Origin: JAGXLC01 sp964585385
GTDB lineage: Bacteria > Bacteroidota > Bacteroidia > Bacteroidales > UBA12077
NCBI GenBank assembly: GCA_964585385.1
Contig: CAZPDP010000008.1
Location: 32,348-96,347, forward strand
Direction: 5' to 3'
Length of the DNA stretch: 64,000 nt
Shown here: one piece after another, positions 36,123 through 44,080 of the stretch
Numbering within the stretch: position 1 is the stretch's first letter
Layout of the letters: the number at the start of each line of letters is the position of its first letter
The notes under the pieces: generated by a model
The model's input: only the letters and a program-made list of their open reading frames with translations
Databases searched by the model: none
What the model was told of the DNA's origin: nothing
Translations under genes and position numbers: made by a program

Positions 36123-37046
36123 TCAGGCATTCTGATAACTGTTAACAACTTTGATGAAAATGTCATTCATGCTGGGAATTACTTCTTTGAAAGAAACAAT
36201 TTCCACATGCGGGATGATAAGGGATAATAGTTCATTTTCATTGGTATGATGCAACAGTTTGATACGAACTGCTTTGTTCCCGTTGACTTGTATCTCTTCT
36301 GTGATTTCATAATGTTGATTGAGGGAATGTTTTATGTCATTGATGTTTCCGTTGAATTCAACTTCGTAAACATTAGACTTGTACTTTTCCCTGATTTTGT
36401 CAATAGGCCCTTCCAGAATATTATTGGCTTTGTTGATAAGAGTAATGTAGTCGCATAACTCTTCCACAGAGCCCATATTATGGGTGGAGAAAATGATAGT
36501 TGCCCCTTGCTCTTTAAGTCTTAAAACTTCTTGTTTGAGCAGGTTAGCATTGATGGGGTCAAAACCGCTGAAGGGTTCGTCAAAAATAAGCAGTTCTGGT
36601 TCATGGACAACAGTAGTAATAAATTGAACCTTCTGTTGCATGCCTTTTGATAGCTCTTCCACTTTTTTATCCCACCAGGCTTCAATCTCAAACTTTTCAA
36701 ACCATTCTTTAAGTTTTTTTATAGCCTCCCGCTTTGACATACCTTTTAATTGGGCTAAATAAAGAGCTTGTTCACCTACCTTCATCTTTTTGTAGAGTCC
36801 TCTTTCTTCCGGCAGGTAACCAATCCTGTAAACATCTTCCATCTTGATTTTGTGGCCCTTAAAATAAATCTCGCCTTTATCAGGTCCAGTAATCCGGTTG
36901 ATGATTCTTATCAGGGTTGTTTTACCTGCTCCATTCGGACCCAGAAGACCGTGTATTGAATTTTCCGGGACTTCCATACTCACTGAATTCAAAGCGTACT
37001 GGTCAACAAACTTCTTTTCAATGTTCTGAATATCTAAAAATCCCAT
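36123..37046 (-). CDS. ABC transporter ATP-binding protein, NatA type
   Basis: 307 residues. Walker A is GLLGPNGAGKTTLIRI, the Q-loop region has IGYLPEERGLYKKMKVGEQ, the signature is LSKGMQQKVQF, Walker B is LLIFDEPFSGFDP and the switch is IFSTHNM. The ~80-residue C-terminal extension (from ~220) is the DUF4162-like domain found in such ATPases. It drives the ABC-2 permease encoded directly downstream. No regulator is seen. Confidence 0.92.
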   Translation of the reverse strand: MGFLDIQNIEKKFVDQYALNSVSMEVPENSIHGLLGPNGAGKTTLIRIINRITGPDKGEIYFKGHKIKMEDVYRIGYLPEERGLYKKMKVGEQALYLAQLKGMSKREAIKKLKEWFEKFEIEAWWDKKVEELSKGMQQKVQFITTVVHEPELLIFDEPFSGFDPINANLLKQEVLRLKEQGATIIFSTHNMGSVEELCDYITLINKANNILEGPIDKIREKYKSNVYEVEFNGNINDIKHSLNQHYEITEEIQVNGNKAVRIKLLHHTNENELLSLIIPHVEIVSFKEVIPSMNDIFIKVVNSYQNA

Positions 37047-37375
37047 TGGCTTATGGTATTTATTAAAAAATTAACGGGGCGAATTTACAAATAAAAGACA
37101 GGATTAAATAAATAGGCAATAATTTTATTCATTATAAGGTAAAGCCGATTGCTCTCATGTTGCGGCTGTAGATAATATCTTATTTCCGGCTGTCGTTTTA
37201 AATTTGGGTTTATCAAAAATTAAACCATTATTGATTTATTTTGTGTTAAATATAAGTAAAATGGTTTTTGATTGATTTAATATAACATTAAATTTGATTT
37301 CTATTCATCACTTGATTTTAAAATAATAAAATTGTATTTTATAAATTGATTGTTAATACCTAAAAACGAAAAATT
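37047..37375. other. 329-bp AT-rich intergenic region
   Basis: Between the divergent ATPase gene and the coiled-coil gene. It contains the promoter at 37267-37296; otherwise I see only AT-rich DNA with no hairpins or frames of note. Confidence 0.6.
37267..37296 (+). promoter_or_regulatory. Promoter of the coiled-coil/lipoprotein/DUF5723 unit
   Basis: TTTG at 37267-37270, 18 bases, then TAAATTTG at 37289-37296: the best match in the window to the Bacteroidota -33/-7 pair. The transcript would begin near 37303, giving a ~70-base leader. Confidence 0.6.
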
Positions 37376-37981
37376 ATGAGCGAAGACAGAAAAATTTATG
37401 AAAAGCGAGCTGAAATACTCACAAAGAAACTGATGGCTAAAATCTATCTACTTGAGTATAAGGCTCTGGAGGCAAAGATAAATGCAGAGCAAAATGTCAA
37501 TCAGCTTGACAATCAGCTTGAGGATTTGAATCAGCAGATTGAAAAACTTAAAGAAGAGCGGGAAAATCTAAACAAGAAGTACGAGGAGATGATTAATTCA
37601 TCTAATGAGCAATGGGAGAAAGTTTCCTCTCAATTTGAAGAATATCTGGACAAAATCAGCGTAGACAAACAGGAGTTTTACGAACGGGCACAGGACTGGA
37701 TCAATGATTTCAATGTACGAATTTCAGACCTTGAGGATAAAGCAAGAAATTCAAGCAATGAAGTAAGAGACTATGTATTACAGCAAGTTGATAGCCTAAG
37801 AGAACAGCGCAACCGGATGCAGAGTCGGCTGGGAGAACTCCATAAGGCTTCAGGAGATAGATGGAAAAGCATCCGCGATGGTCTGGATGACGGGCTAAAA
37901 ACGATGAAAAGCTCAATCAACAATGTTTATAGTCAGTTTCAGACGCCCAAAGAAGAGAGTAACAAAAAATCCGGGGAATGA
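37376..37981 (+). CDS. Long coiled-coil protein, unknown function
   Basis: 201 residues, nearly all predicted helix and coiled coil: heptad-like segments LDNQLEDLNQQIEKLKEERE and later DKARNSSNEVRDYVLQQVDS, with high Glu/Lys/Gln/Asn content. No signal peptide or membrane segment, so it is cytoplasmic by default. I do not recognise a named family; it is apolipoprotein-like in composition. Its TGA overlaps the ATG of the following lipoprotein gene (ATGA), which implies translational coupling. Confidence 0.7.
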   Translation: MSEDRKIYEKRAEILTKKLMAKIYLLEYKALEAKINAEQNVNQLDNQLEDLNQQIEKLKEERENLNKKYEEMINSSNEQWEKVSSQFEEYLDKISVDKQEFYERAQDWINDFNVRISDLEDKARNSSNEVRDYVLQQVDSLREQRNRMQSRLGELHKASGDRWKSIRDGLDDGLKTMKSSINNVYSQFQTPKEESNKKSGE

Positions 37982-38661
37982 AAGTTTTAAAAAAATTCAC
38001 CCTGCAAGGGGTGAATTTCTTTTTTCTCATTATCCTGTTTTCTTCATGTCTTGAAGATAATTTTACTGATGTTTCCATCGATAATTCAATAAAATGGGAA
38101 CCGAATTGGAGTGTACCGGTTGGTGAAGCTTCCATGACTGTAGAAAATTATTTTAACGCCCTTCCTTATATCGATTCTTTCCCTATTGACACCTTTTTTG
38201 TCTATTTTGAAGACAGTCTATACAGACTAAATCTTCCCCAAATAGTGATTGAGGAAGATGTGGACTTCTCCTTGTCCGAATTATCAACCGATCCATCCGG
38301 TATTTTGTTTTTAAGAATAAAGACGATTGCAGAAAACAGCTTTCCAGCCTCTGTAAAAAATCAAATATACTTTTACTCGGGTTCTGGTGTACTTATTGAT
38401 TCGTTGTTTGAAACTCCCGAAACCCTTAATCCCGGTGTAGTTGACAGTGAAAACAATCGGGTGAGTCCATCAAAAGCAATTTTCAAAGTTGAATTGGACA
38501 CCACACGCATAGATAATATTTTTCGGACTGACTTTTTTCGGATTAAGAGCGCTATACAGATTTCTACCGATGACATGGAAGCTGTAACTTTTAAGGAAAG
38601 TTATGATATTCATGTGAAAATGGGTTTGCAGGCCAGATTAAGCATAAATCCTTCATATTGA
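37978..38661 (+). CDS. Lipoprotein of unknown function
   Basis: 227 residues. The start overlaps the previous stop (ATGA), and a lipoprotein signal follows with lipobox ILFSSC (Cys24). The mature part is beta-rich with many Asp/Ser/Thr, no motif I know. Its downstream neighbour is a DUF5723 outer-membrane barrel, so it may be an outer-membrane accessory lipoprotein. A strong terminator-like hairpin lies at 37993-38024 inside the signal-peptide codons (see below), an odd position that could make expression depend on translation. Confidence 0.75.
   Translation: MKVLKKFTLQGVNFFFLIILFSSCLEDNFTDVSIDNSIKWEPNWSVPVGEASMTVENYFNALPYIDSFPIDTFFVYFEDSLYRLNLPQIVIEEDVDFSLSELSTDPSGILFLRIKTIAENSFPASVKNQIYFYSGSGVLIDSLFETPETLNPGVVDSENNRVSPSKAIFKVELDTTRIDNIFRTDFFRIKSAIQISTDDMEAVTFKESYDIHVKMGLQARLSINPSY
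37993..38024 (+). terminator. Intragenic terminator-like hairpin at the start of the lipoprotein gene
   Basis: A perfect 10-bp stem AAATTCACCC/GGGTGAATTT with a 6-base loop, followed by CTTTTTTCTC. It looks like a rho-independent terminator, yet it lies 15 bases inside the lipoprotein reading frame and encodes part of its signal peptide. Confidence 0.6.
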
Positions 38662-38672
38662 AAAACTGCAGG

Positions 38673-40112
38673 ATGAGAGAACTGAAAATCATTTTTCATT
38701 TTATAATACTGTTTGTTTTGGTAATTCCTTTAAATGCACAGCAAAACAATACCTTATACTTTATGTCTGAAGTTGCTCAGTCAGCTTTGCTGAATCCTGC
38801 ATATACTAGTGATTGTAATTACTTGGGACTTCCGGTTATCTCTTCCTTCCATTTTGATTATGGGAATACTGCGTTCGCGTATAACCAATTGTTTCCTCCG
38901 ACATCAGCACCAAGGATTCCGGATCTGAATTTTCTGGATAACAGGCTTCATAACCTGGATTTGATTTCATTTCAGTTACATACCGATATTTTGTCTGTAG
39001 GTTTTTGGTTTAGAGATTATTATTTCAGTTTTCGGATGACAGAGAAAGTGAATACAATCCTGCACTTTGAAAAAGATTTATTTAATCTCGTGTGGGAAGG
39101 AAATACCCAATATGTTGGGGAAGAGGTTGAAATATCCCGAATTGGAGGAAATTTCAATTATTACAGGGAATACTCATTAAGTGCGGCCACCCGGTTAAAT
39201 GAATATTTACAAATTGGGTTCAGACCTAAGTTTTTATTTGGCAAGCTCAACCTGAACACAAGAAAAGAGCTACTCAGTATTTATACGGATAGCGAAAAAT
39301 ACGATTTGGATATTCAGGGTTCTTATTTAATTAACAGTTCCTTGCCAATATCAGTTGAGCAGAATCCGGAAGGAAAATCCCTTTCTGTCACTGCCAATGA
39401 TATGGATGTGGTTTCTATTTTATTAAACAGGAAAAATCCAGGCTTTGCAACCGACCTGGGAGCTGTATACCATTATTCGGATAATCTCAGATTTTACGGA
39501 AGTCTTATTGACCTGGGATTTATAAGATGGGCATCCTCGCCCAACAATGTTGAGGCAGAGCAGGATTTTCAGTTTGAAGGTTTATCGGAAAGTGATTTTC
39601 AATCAGATAATTATGTTGAGGGCATGATTGATTCAATCACCAATTCATGGAGTTTACATACCAGCAGGGACAATTATTTCACCTTTCTTCCTCTGAAAAT
39701 ATATGCCGGGGGCACCTATAATCTTAGTGAACGCATGAATCTGGGGATTTTAAACAGGAATATGCTTTTCAGAAGCAGGGTCTTTCCGTCGCTAACTCTA
39801 TCTTATAACGCTACTTTTTTTAATTTTTTAACTGTAAGCGCCAGCTATTCCTATAACAATTACAGTTTTAACAACCTGGGCGCAGGCTTTTCTTTACAAA
39901 GTAAAAGTGTTCAGTTTTACATGGTTACGGATAATCTGCTGGCATTAAAACCTCTAAACACCAGAAACCTGAACATGCGGTTCGGATTCAACATATTTAT
40001 TAATTGCCGGGAGGGAGAAAAGGCAGGAGCTGACAGAAGGCCAAAAGGCGGTGGAGCCAATTGTTTTTGGATTGAAAGAAGACTGAGCAAAGATATAATC
40101 CCGAAAAAGTAG
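38673..40112 (+). CDS. DUF5723 family outer-membrane protein
   Basis: 479 residues from the ATG at 38673 (an upstream TTG would add five residues before the signal peptide). The signal peptide ends near LNAQQ. The mature N-terminus has YFMSEVAQSALLNPAY, an NPA box as in PorP-like barrels, and the rest is alternating strands with a repeated FRPKFLFGKLN-type hairpin, as in DUF5723 proteins. An outer-membrane barrel is likely; the function is unknown. The last 40 residues are unusually basic and rich in Cys/Gly (GEKAGADRRPKGGGANCFW), outside the barrel. It follows the lipoprotein gene with 11 bases between. Confidence 0.78.
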   Translation: MRELKIIFHFIILFVLVIPLNAQQNNTLYFMSEVAQSALLNPAYTSDCNYLGLPVISSFHFDYGNTAFAYNQLFPPTSAPRIPDLNFLDNRLHNLDLISFQLHTDILSVGFWFRDYYFSFRMTEKVNTILHFEKDLFNLVWEGNTQYVGEEVEISRIGGNFNYYREYSLSAATRLNEYLQIGFRPKFLFGKLNLNTRKELLSIYTDSEKYDLDIQGSYLINSSLPISVEQNPEGKSLSVTANDMDVVSILLNRKNPGFATDLGAVYHYSDNLRFYGSLIDLGFIRWASSPNNVEAEQDFQFEGLSESDFQSDNYVEGMIDSITNSWSLHTSRDNYFTFLPLKIYAGGTYNLSERMNLGILNRNMLFRSRVFPSLTLSYNATFFNFLTVSASYSYNNYSFNNLGAGFSLQSKSVQFYMVTDNLLALKPLNTRNLNMRFGFNIFINCREGEKAGADRRPKGGGANCFWIERRLSKDIIPKK

Positions 40113-40131
40113 AAATTTTCTGTTATTCCTT

Positions 40132-40998
40132 TTATATCTTCCAAGGGGTGAGCTGTTCAATCTTTTCCCGGTCTTTTGATTTATAGATTTTTTGTATTTC
40201 AAAAGCCCTTTCTTTCAGTTTCTCATCCGGATTCCCTTTGAGTAAAGCATAGAAAACAGCAGGCTTGCCTTTCCCTGAAACGATAGCATTTGGATATTTT
40301 TCAATTATATCGTTTTCCTCTTTATTACGGCCAACCACAAACCAGGTGTGTTCTTCGGGGTAGAAAAAGTGTCTGCCTATTTTTGATAGCTCAAGGGTTT
40401 TTTCATTTATCATGGTATTCTCAATCAGTATAGCAAACCTTTCTTTGAGTTCTTTTTCACATAGGATACAACCGCCTCCCGGACTTTGATAATTAATTTT
40501 AAATTTTTTGGCCAGCTCAATTTGCTTTTTTCTTGTTCTGCCCTCAATCCCTACCTTTTCTAAAGGCCGGATTATATCCATTTCCGTTTGTTCTTTTATA
40601 ATTTTCATTTTCCTGTGAGTTTGCGACATAGGTCGCTGGCCGGGAACTTCGCCGGTTGCAATCGCACTATAACCATTTTTTTTGGCATATTCTGTAATCT
40701 CATGCGTCATGAAGAGTTTGCAGTCTATGCAGGGATTATATGCGGTACCTCGTCCATATTTTGGCTTCTTTAGTATGTTTAAATATTTTTCAAGCAATTC
40801 TCCTTTTCTGCAATCAAATATCTCAAGAGAGATTCCAAGAGAATCCAGGTAGTTATCATTTATAGCCTTTTCCGATCCGAAAGGAAGTGTGAAGAAGATC
40901 GCTTTGATTTGATACCCCTCATCCCTTAGGATTTTGGCAGCAAGACGAGAATCTAATCCTCCGGAATATAAAAGCAATATCTTTTTATTTTTTGTCAT
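40132..40998 (-). CDS. PP-loop ATPase, MnmA/ThiI-like tRNA-modification family
   Basis: 288 residues. The PP-loop is LLYSGGLDSRLAAKIL near the N-terminus. A Cys pair NPCIDCK and a second pair CILC (in SPGGGCILCEKEL) recall the thiolation enzymes of the MnmA/TtcA/ThiI groups, which activate a tRNA base with ATP and insert sulfur. It is shorter than MnmA (about 360 residues) and lacks the MnmA C-terminal beta-barrel. A role as a tRNA thiolase or related adenylating enzyme is likely; the base cannot be told. It stands alone, converging with the DUF5723 gene. Confidence 0.72.
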   Translation of the reverse strand: MTKNKKILLLYSGGLDSRLAAKILRDEGYQIKAIFFTLPFGSEKAINDNYLDSLGISLEIFDCRKGELLEKYLNILKKPKYGRGTAYNPCIDCKLFMTHEITEYAKKNGYSAIATGEVPGQRPMSQTHRKMKIIKEQTEMDIIRPLEKVGIEGRTRKKQIELAKKFKINYQSPGGGCILCEKELKERFAILIENTMINEKTLELSKIGRHFFYPEEHTWFVVGRNKEENDIIEKYPNAIVSGKGKPAVFYALLKGNPDEKLKERAFEIQKIYKSKDREKIEQLTPWKI

Positions 40999-41026
40999 TT
41001 TACCCTATAAAATATTTATAAAGCTG

Positions 41027-41034
41027 CAAAACTA
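41027..41034 (-). promoter_or_regulatory. -7 promoter element of the PP-loop ATPase gene
   Basis: TAGTTTTG on the minus strand fits TAnnTTTG, 28 bases before the ATG at 40998. Confidence 0.35.
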
Positions 41035-41135
41035 ATCAATTTGTATAAATCTCCGGAATTTTAAATTTTGCTGGAATTCTCTTATTTAACAAATAATTAA
41101 TTTCATTTCATACCAGGATTTTGTAATTTTATTCC

Positions 41136-41143
41136 TAAGTTTG
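41136..41143 (+). promoter_or_regulatory. -7 promoter element of the caspase-family gene
   Basis: TAAGTTTG matches TAnnTTTG, 37 bases before the ATG at 41181. Confidence 0.4.
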
Positions 41144-41180
41144 CTATCATTTTCTCTTTCAAGTTAAATAGTATGATATT

Positions 41181-42491
41181 ATGAAGAAGTGGTCTTTTGT
41201 ATTTTTTTCATTGCTGCTTGTCTTATTATTGATGTGGCTATTAAGTTCCTGTGCAACGGTTTTTTCCGGATCTACTCAGAAAGTTAGCTTTGATTCGAAC
41301 CCGGCCGGAGCTGAGGTATATGTTGACGGGGCAAGTACCAATAAAACAACCCCTTGCAGAGTCTACGTCAAGCGCAAATCCGATAATATAAATTATACTT
41401 TGACGAAAACAGGATATAAGAATTTTGAATACAACGATGATGCTTCTTTTAATCCTGTAGCGCTTGGAAATTTATTATTTGGAGGCATTCTTGGGTTTGG
41501 TATTGACTGGATATCCGGTTCAATCTATAAATACGACAATGAAGTTATGGCGATACTAGACCCAGATGCTGAGTATGTTGCAGAAAAAGAGGAGAGCAGT
41601 GAGCCAGTAGCCGCGCAGAAAAAAAGACCGGTTCAAACTTATGCAACAAAAAAGCAGGAAACTGAAAGCACTGAATCAGTAGAAATGATTAGCGATATTG
41701 ACCGCAATATTCCTGAGATTTCAAAAAAATATCCATACAGGTTTGCCCTGGTGATTGGCAATGAAGATTATAGCAGCTACCAATTGAGTCTTGCCGAAGA
41801 GATTGATGTAGAGTTTGCACGCAACGATGCCCGTGCGTTCAAAAATTATGCTGAAAAAACTTTAGGTATACCCGAAAGGAATATTGTTTTTCTGACAGAT
41901 GCCACCAGAGGACAGATGAGTCAGGCTATATCAAAAATGAATCTGTTGGCAAAGAATGCATACGGAAAAGCTGAAATATTTTTTTACTATGCCGGCCATG
42001 GATTGCCTCATGAAGTAACCCAGGAACCTTACCTTATACCTGTCGATGTGAGTGGAAAAGATATTGAATCTGGTATTAAGCTGAAAGATGTTTATGGAAA
42101 ATTGACCGAATATGCCTCTAAAAGAGTTACTGTATTCCTGGATGCTTGTTTTTCAGGGGGAGCGAGAAGCCAGGGATTATTGGCTGCCCGTGGAGTAAAA
42201 ATTGAACCCAAAGAAGGAGGTTTGGAAGGAAACCTAATCGTTTTCAGTGCCAGTAAAGGAGTTCAGTCTGCTTTGCCTTACAGAGAGAAATATCACGGTT
42301 TTTTTACCTATTACCTGCTAAAAAAATTCCAGGACAGCAAAGGGAATTTATCTTACAGGGAGATGGCTGATTACCTTAAAGAAAAAGTTGGACTTGAATC
42401 TGTATTACTCAATGACAAAGAACAGAATCCCCAGGTGAATGTCAGTACCTCCATACAAAATGACTGGATGAACTGGGAATTTAATGAGTAG
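41181..42491 (+). CDS. Caspase-family (peptidase C14) lipoprotein with PEGA-like domain
   Basis: 436 residues. A lipoprotein signal has lipobox LLSSC, so the protein is probably tethered to the envelope. Residues ~30-75 resemble a PEGA domain (VSFDSNPAGAEVYVDGAST). After a ~50-residue polar linker, residues ~185-400 form a C14 caspase-like domain: FALVIGNEDY starts it, His273 lies in FYYAGHGLPHE and Cys323 in FLDACFSGG, the intact catalytic pair. Similar proteins in other bacteria cleave partners in response to stress, but nothing here identifies the substrate or trigger. It has its own promoter and no partner within 180 bases. Confidence 0.88.
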   Translation: MKKWSFVFFSLLLVLLLMWLLSSCATVFSGSTQKVSFDSNPAGAEVYVDGASTNKTTPCRVYVKRKSDNINYTLTKTGYKNFEYNDDASFNPVALGNLLFGGILGFGIDWISGSIYKYDNEVMAILDPDAEYVAEKEESSEPVAAQKKRPVQTYATKKQETESTESVEMISDIDRNIPEISKKYPYRFALVIGNEDYSSYQLSLAEEIDVEFARNDARAFKNYAEKTLGIPERNIVFLTDATRGQMSQAISKMNLLAKNAYGKAEIFFYYAGHGLPHEVTQEPYLIPVDVSGKDIESGIKLKDVYGKLTEYASKRVTVFLDACFSGGARSQGLLAARGVKIEPKEGGLEGNLIVFSASKGVQSALPYREKYHGFFTYYLLKKFQDSKGNLSYREMADYLKEKVGLESVLLNDKEQNPQVNVSTSIQNDWMNWEFNE

Positions 42492-42632
42492 TTTTTTTTG
42501 AGCAATATTTATAAAATTAAACCGGGCAGAGATTTGCCTTATTTTATTGCCTTCAAGTACCTGCAGAATTATTTTCTGAAATAATCCGTGAACTTTTCGT
42601 TATTCTATTACAATCCTTTTGAAGGTTTATTC

Positions 42633-42640
42633 TAAATTTG
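42633..42640 (+). promoter_or_regulatory. -7 promoter element of glmM
   Basis: TAAATTTG matches TAnnTTTG, 35 bases before the ATG at 42676. It lies within the extension that would be coding if the upstream TTG were used, which argues for the ATG start. Confidence 0.4.
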
Positions 42641-42675
42641 GTGATCAAAAAGATTACAATTCAAAAAATTATGCT

Positions 42676-44061
42676 ATGACTTTAATAAAATCAATATCGG
42701 GTATACGAGGTACAATCGGAAATTATCCCGGTGAAAACCTGACTCCGCTTGATATAGTGAAATTTGTTTCTGCTTTTGGTGTATGGATAAAAAAGCAGAC
42801 TGATTCAGAAAACAAAAAGATTGTAATAGGCAGAGATGCCAGGCCTTCAGGAAATATGGTCGAAAACCTGGTTAGTGGTACCCTGGTAGGATTGGGATTT
42901 GAGGTGATCAACCTTGGACTGGCTACAACCCCTACAGTAGAGATTGCGGTAGAAAAAGAACAGGCTGACGGCGGCATTATTATTACTGCCAGTCACAACC
43001 CGGTGGAGTGGAATGCGCTGAAACTATTGAATATTAAAGGAGAATTTTTAAACGATGAAGAGGGGCAGGAGGTCCTTATAATTGCTGAAAATAAGAGCTG
43101 GGAATATGTGGAAGTACATAGCCTGGGCAATGTGATTCAAAAAGACTATTTGGATATTCATATAAGTGATATTCAGAATCTTCCTCTTGTAGATAAAAAA
43201 GCTATTTCAAAATTGAAATTTAAAATTGTAGTCGATGGTGTTAATTCGGTAGGTGGCATAGCTATTCCTGGGCTATTAAAGAAGCTGGGAGTAAAGAAAA
43301 TCATTCAGATTAATTGCGAGCCTACCGGCCAGTTTGCCCATAACCCCGAACCACTGCCTGAAAATCTAACTGAAATTACTGAGGCAGTGAGAAAGAATAA
43401 TGCAAATTTAGGTATTGTAGTGGATCCTGACGTGGATCGCCTCGCTTTTATTGATGAAAACGGGAATATGTTTGGTGAGGAATATACTCTTGTGGCCATT
43501 GCTGATTATATCCTACAAAACAAAAAAGGAAATACAGTTTCGAACCTTTCATCAACCAAATCATTGAAAGAATTGACAGAGCAACACGGTGGAGAATACA
43601 GTCCCGCAGCTGTGGGAGAGGTTAATGTTGTAGAGAAGATGAAACAGAAAAAGGCTGTTATTGGAGGGGAAGGAAATGGAGGAGTTATCTATCCTGACTT
43701 GCACTATGGACGGGATGCACTTGTTGGAGTGGCTTTATTTTTAACATATCTGGCAAAATCTGATATGACTTGTTCAGAACTAAGGAAGAAATACCCTAAT
43801 TATCATATTAGTAAGAATAAAATTCAACTTAAGGAAGATACGGACATTGACAAGATATTAAAAGAACTTCAGGAAAAATTTGCTGATTACCCTGTAAATA
43901 CTGAAGATGGAGTGAAGATAGAATTTGAAGAAGGCTGGGTACATTTGAGGAAATCGAATACTGAACCTATTATCCGCGTTTACTCTGAAGGAAATGACAA
44001 AGAAACTGCCGAAAATTTATCTGGCAGAATAATGAAAGAAGTTGAGGATATGGAATCCTGA
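42676..44061 (+). CDS. glmM: Phosphoglucosamine mutase
   Basis: 461 residues from the ATG at 42676; a TTG at 42619 would add 19 residues with no family match. The phosphoserine loop is IITASHNPVEWNALK, the Mg2+ site is VVDPDVDRLAFID, and the sugar-binding loop is GGEGNGGVIYP, followed by the C-terminal phosphate-binding RKSNTEPIIRVY. GlmM interconverts glucosamine-6-P and glucosamine-1-P, a step toward UDP-GlcNAc for peptidoglycan and LPS. It overlaps no gene; the HlyD-type adaptor gene follows after 19 bases. A wider phosphohexomutase specificity cannot be excluded. Confidence 0.9.
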   Translation: MTLIKSISGIRGTIGNYPGENLTPLDIVKFVSAFGVWIKKQTDSENKKIVIGRDARPSGNMVENLVSGTLVGLGFEVINLGLATTPTVEIAVEKEQADGGIIITASHNPVEWNALKLLNIKGEFLNDEEGQEVLIIAENKSWEYVEVHSLGNVIQKDYLDIHISDIQNLPLVDKKAISKLKFKIVVDGVNSVGGIAIPGLLKKLGVKKIIQINCEPTGQFAHNPEPLPENLTEITEAVRKNNANLGIVVDPDVDRLAFIDENGNMFGEEYTLVAIADYILQNKKGNTVSNLSSTKSLKELTEQHGGEYSPAAVGEVNVVEKMKQKKAVIGGEGNGGVIYPDLHYGRDALVGVALFLTYLAKSDMTCSELRKKYPNYHISKNKIQLKEDTDIDKILKELQEKFADYPVNTEDGVKIEFEEGWVHLRKSNTEPIIRVYSEGNDKETAENLSGRIMKEVEDMES

Positions 44062-44080
44062 TTTCATAAAAAAGGAGAAG

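Noticed and set aside
41097..41180. tRNA or small RNA upstream of the caspase-family gene
   Set aside because: No cloverleaf or TTCGA-type T-loop; nothing but AT-rich leader. I found no tRNA or rRNA anywhere in the window.
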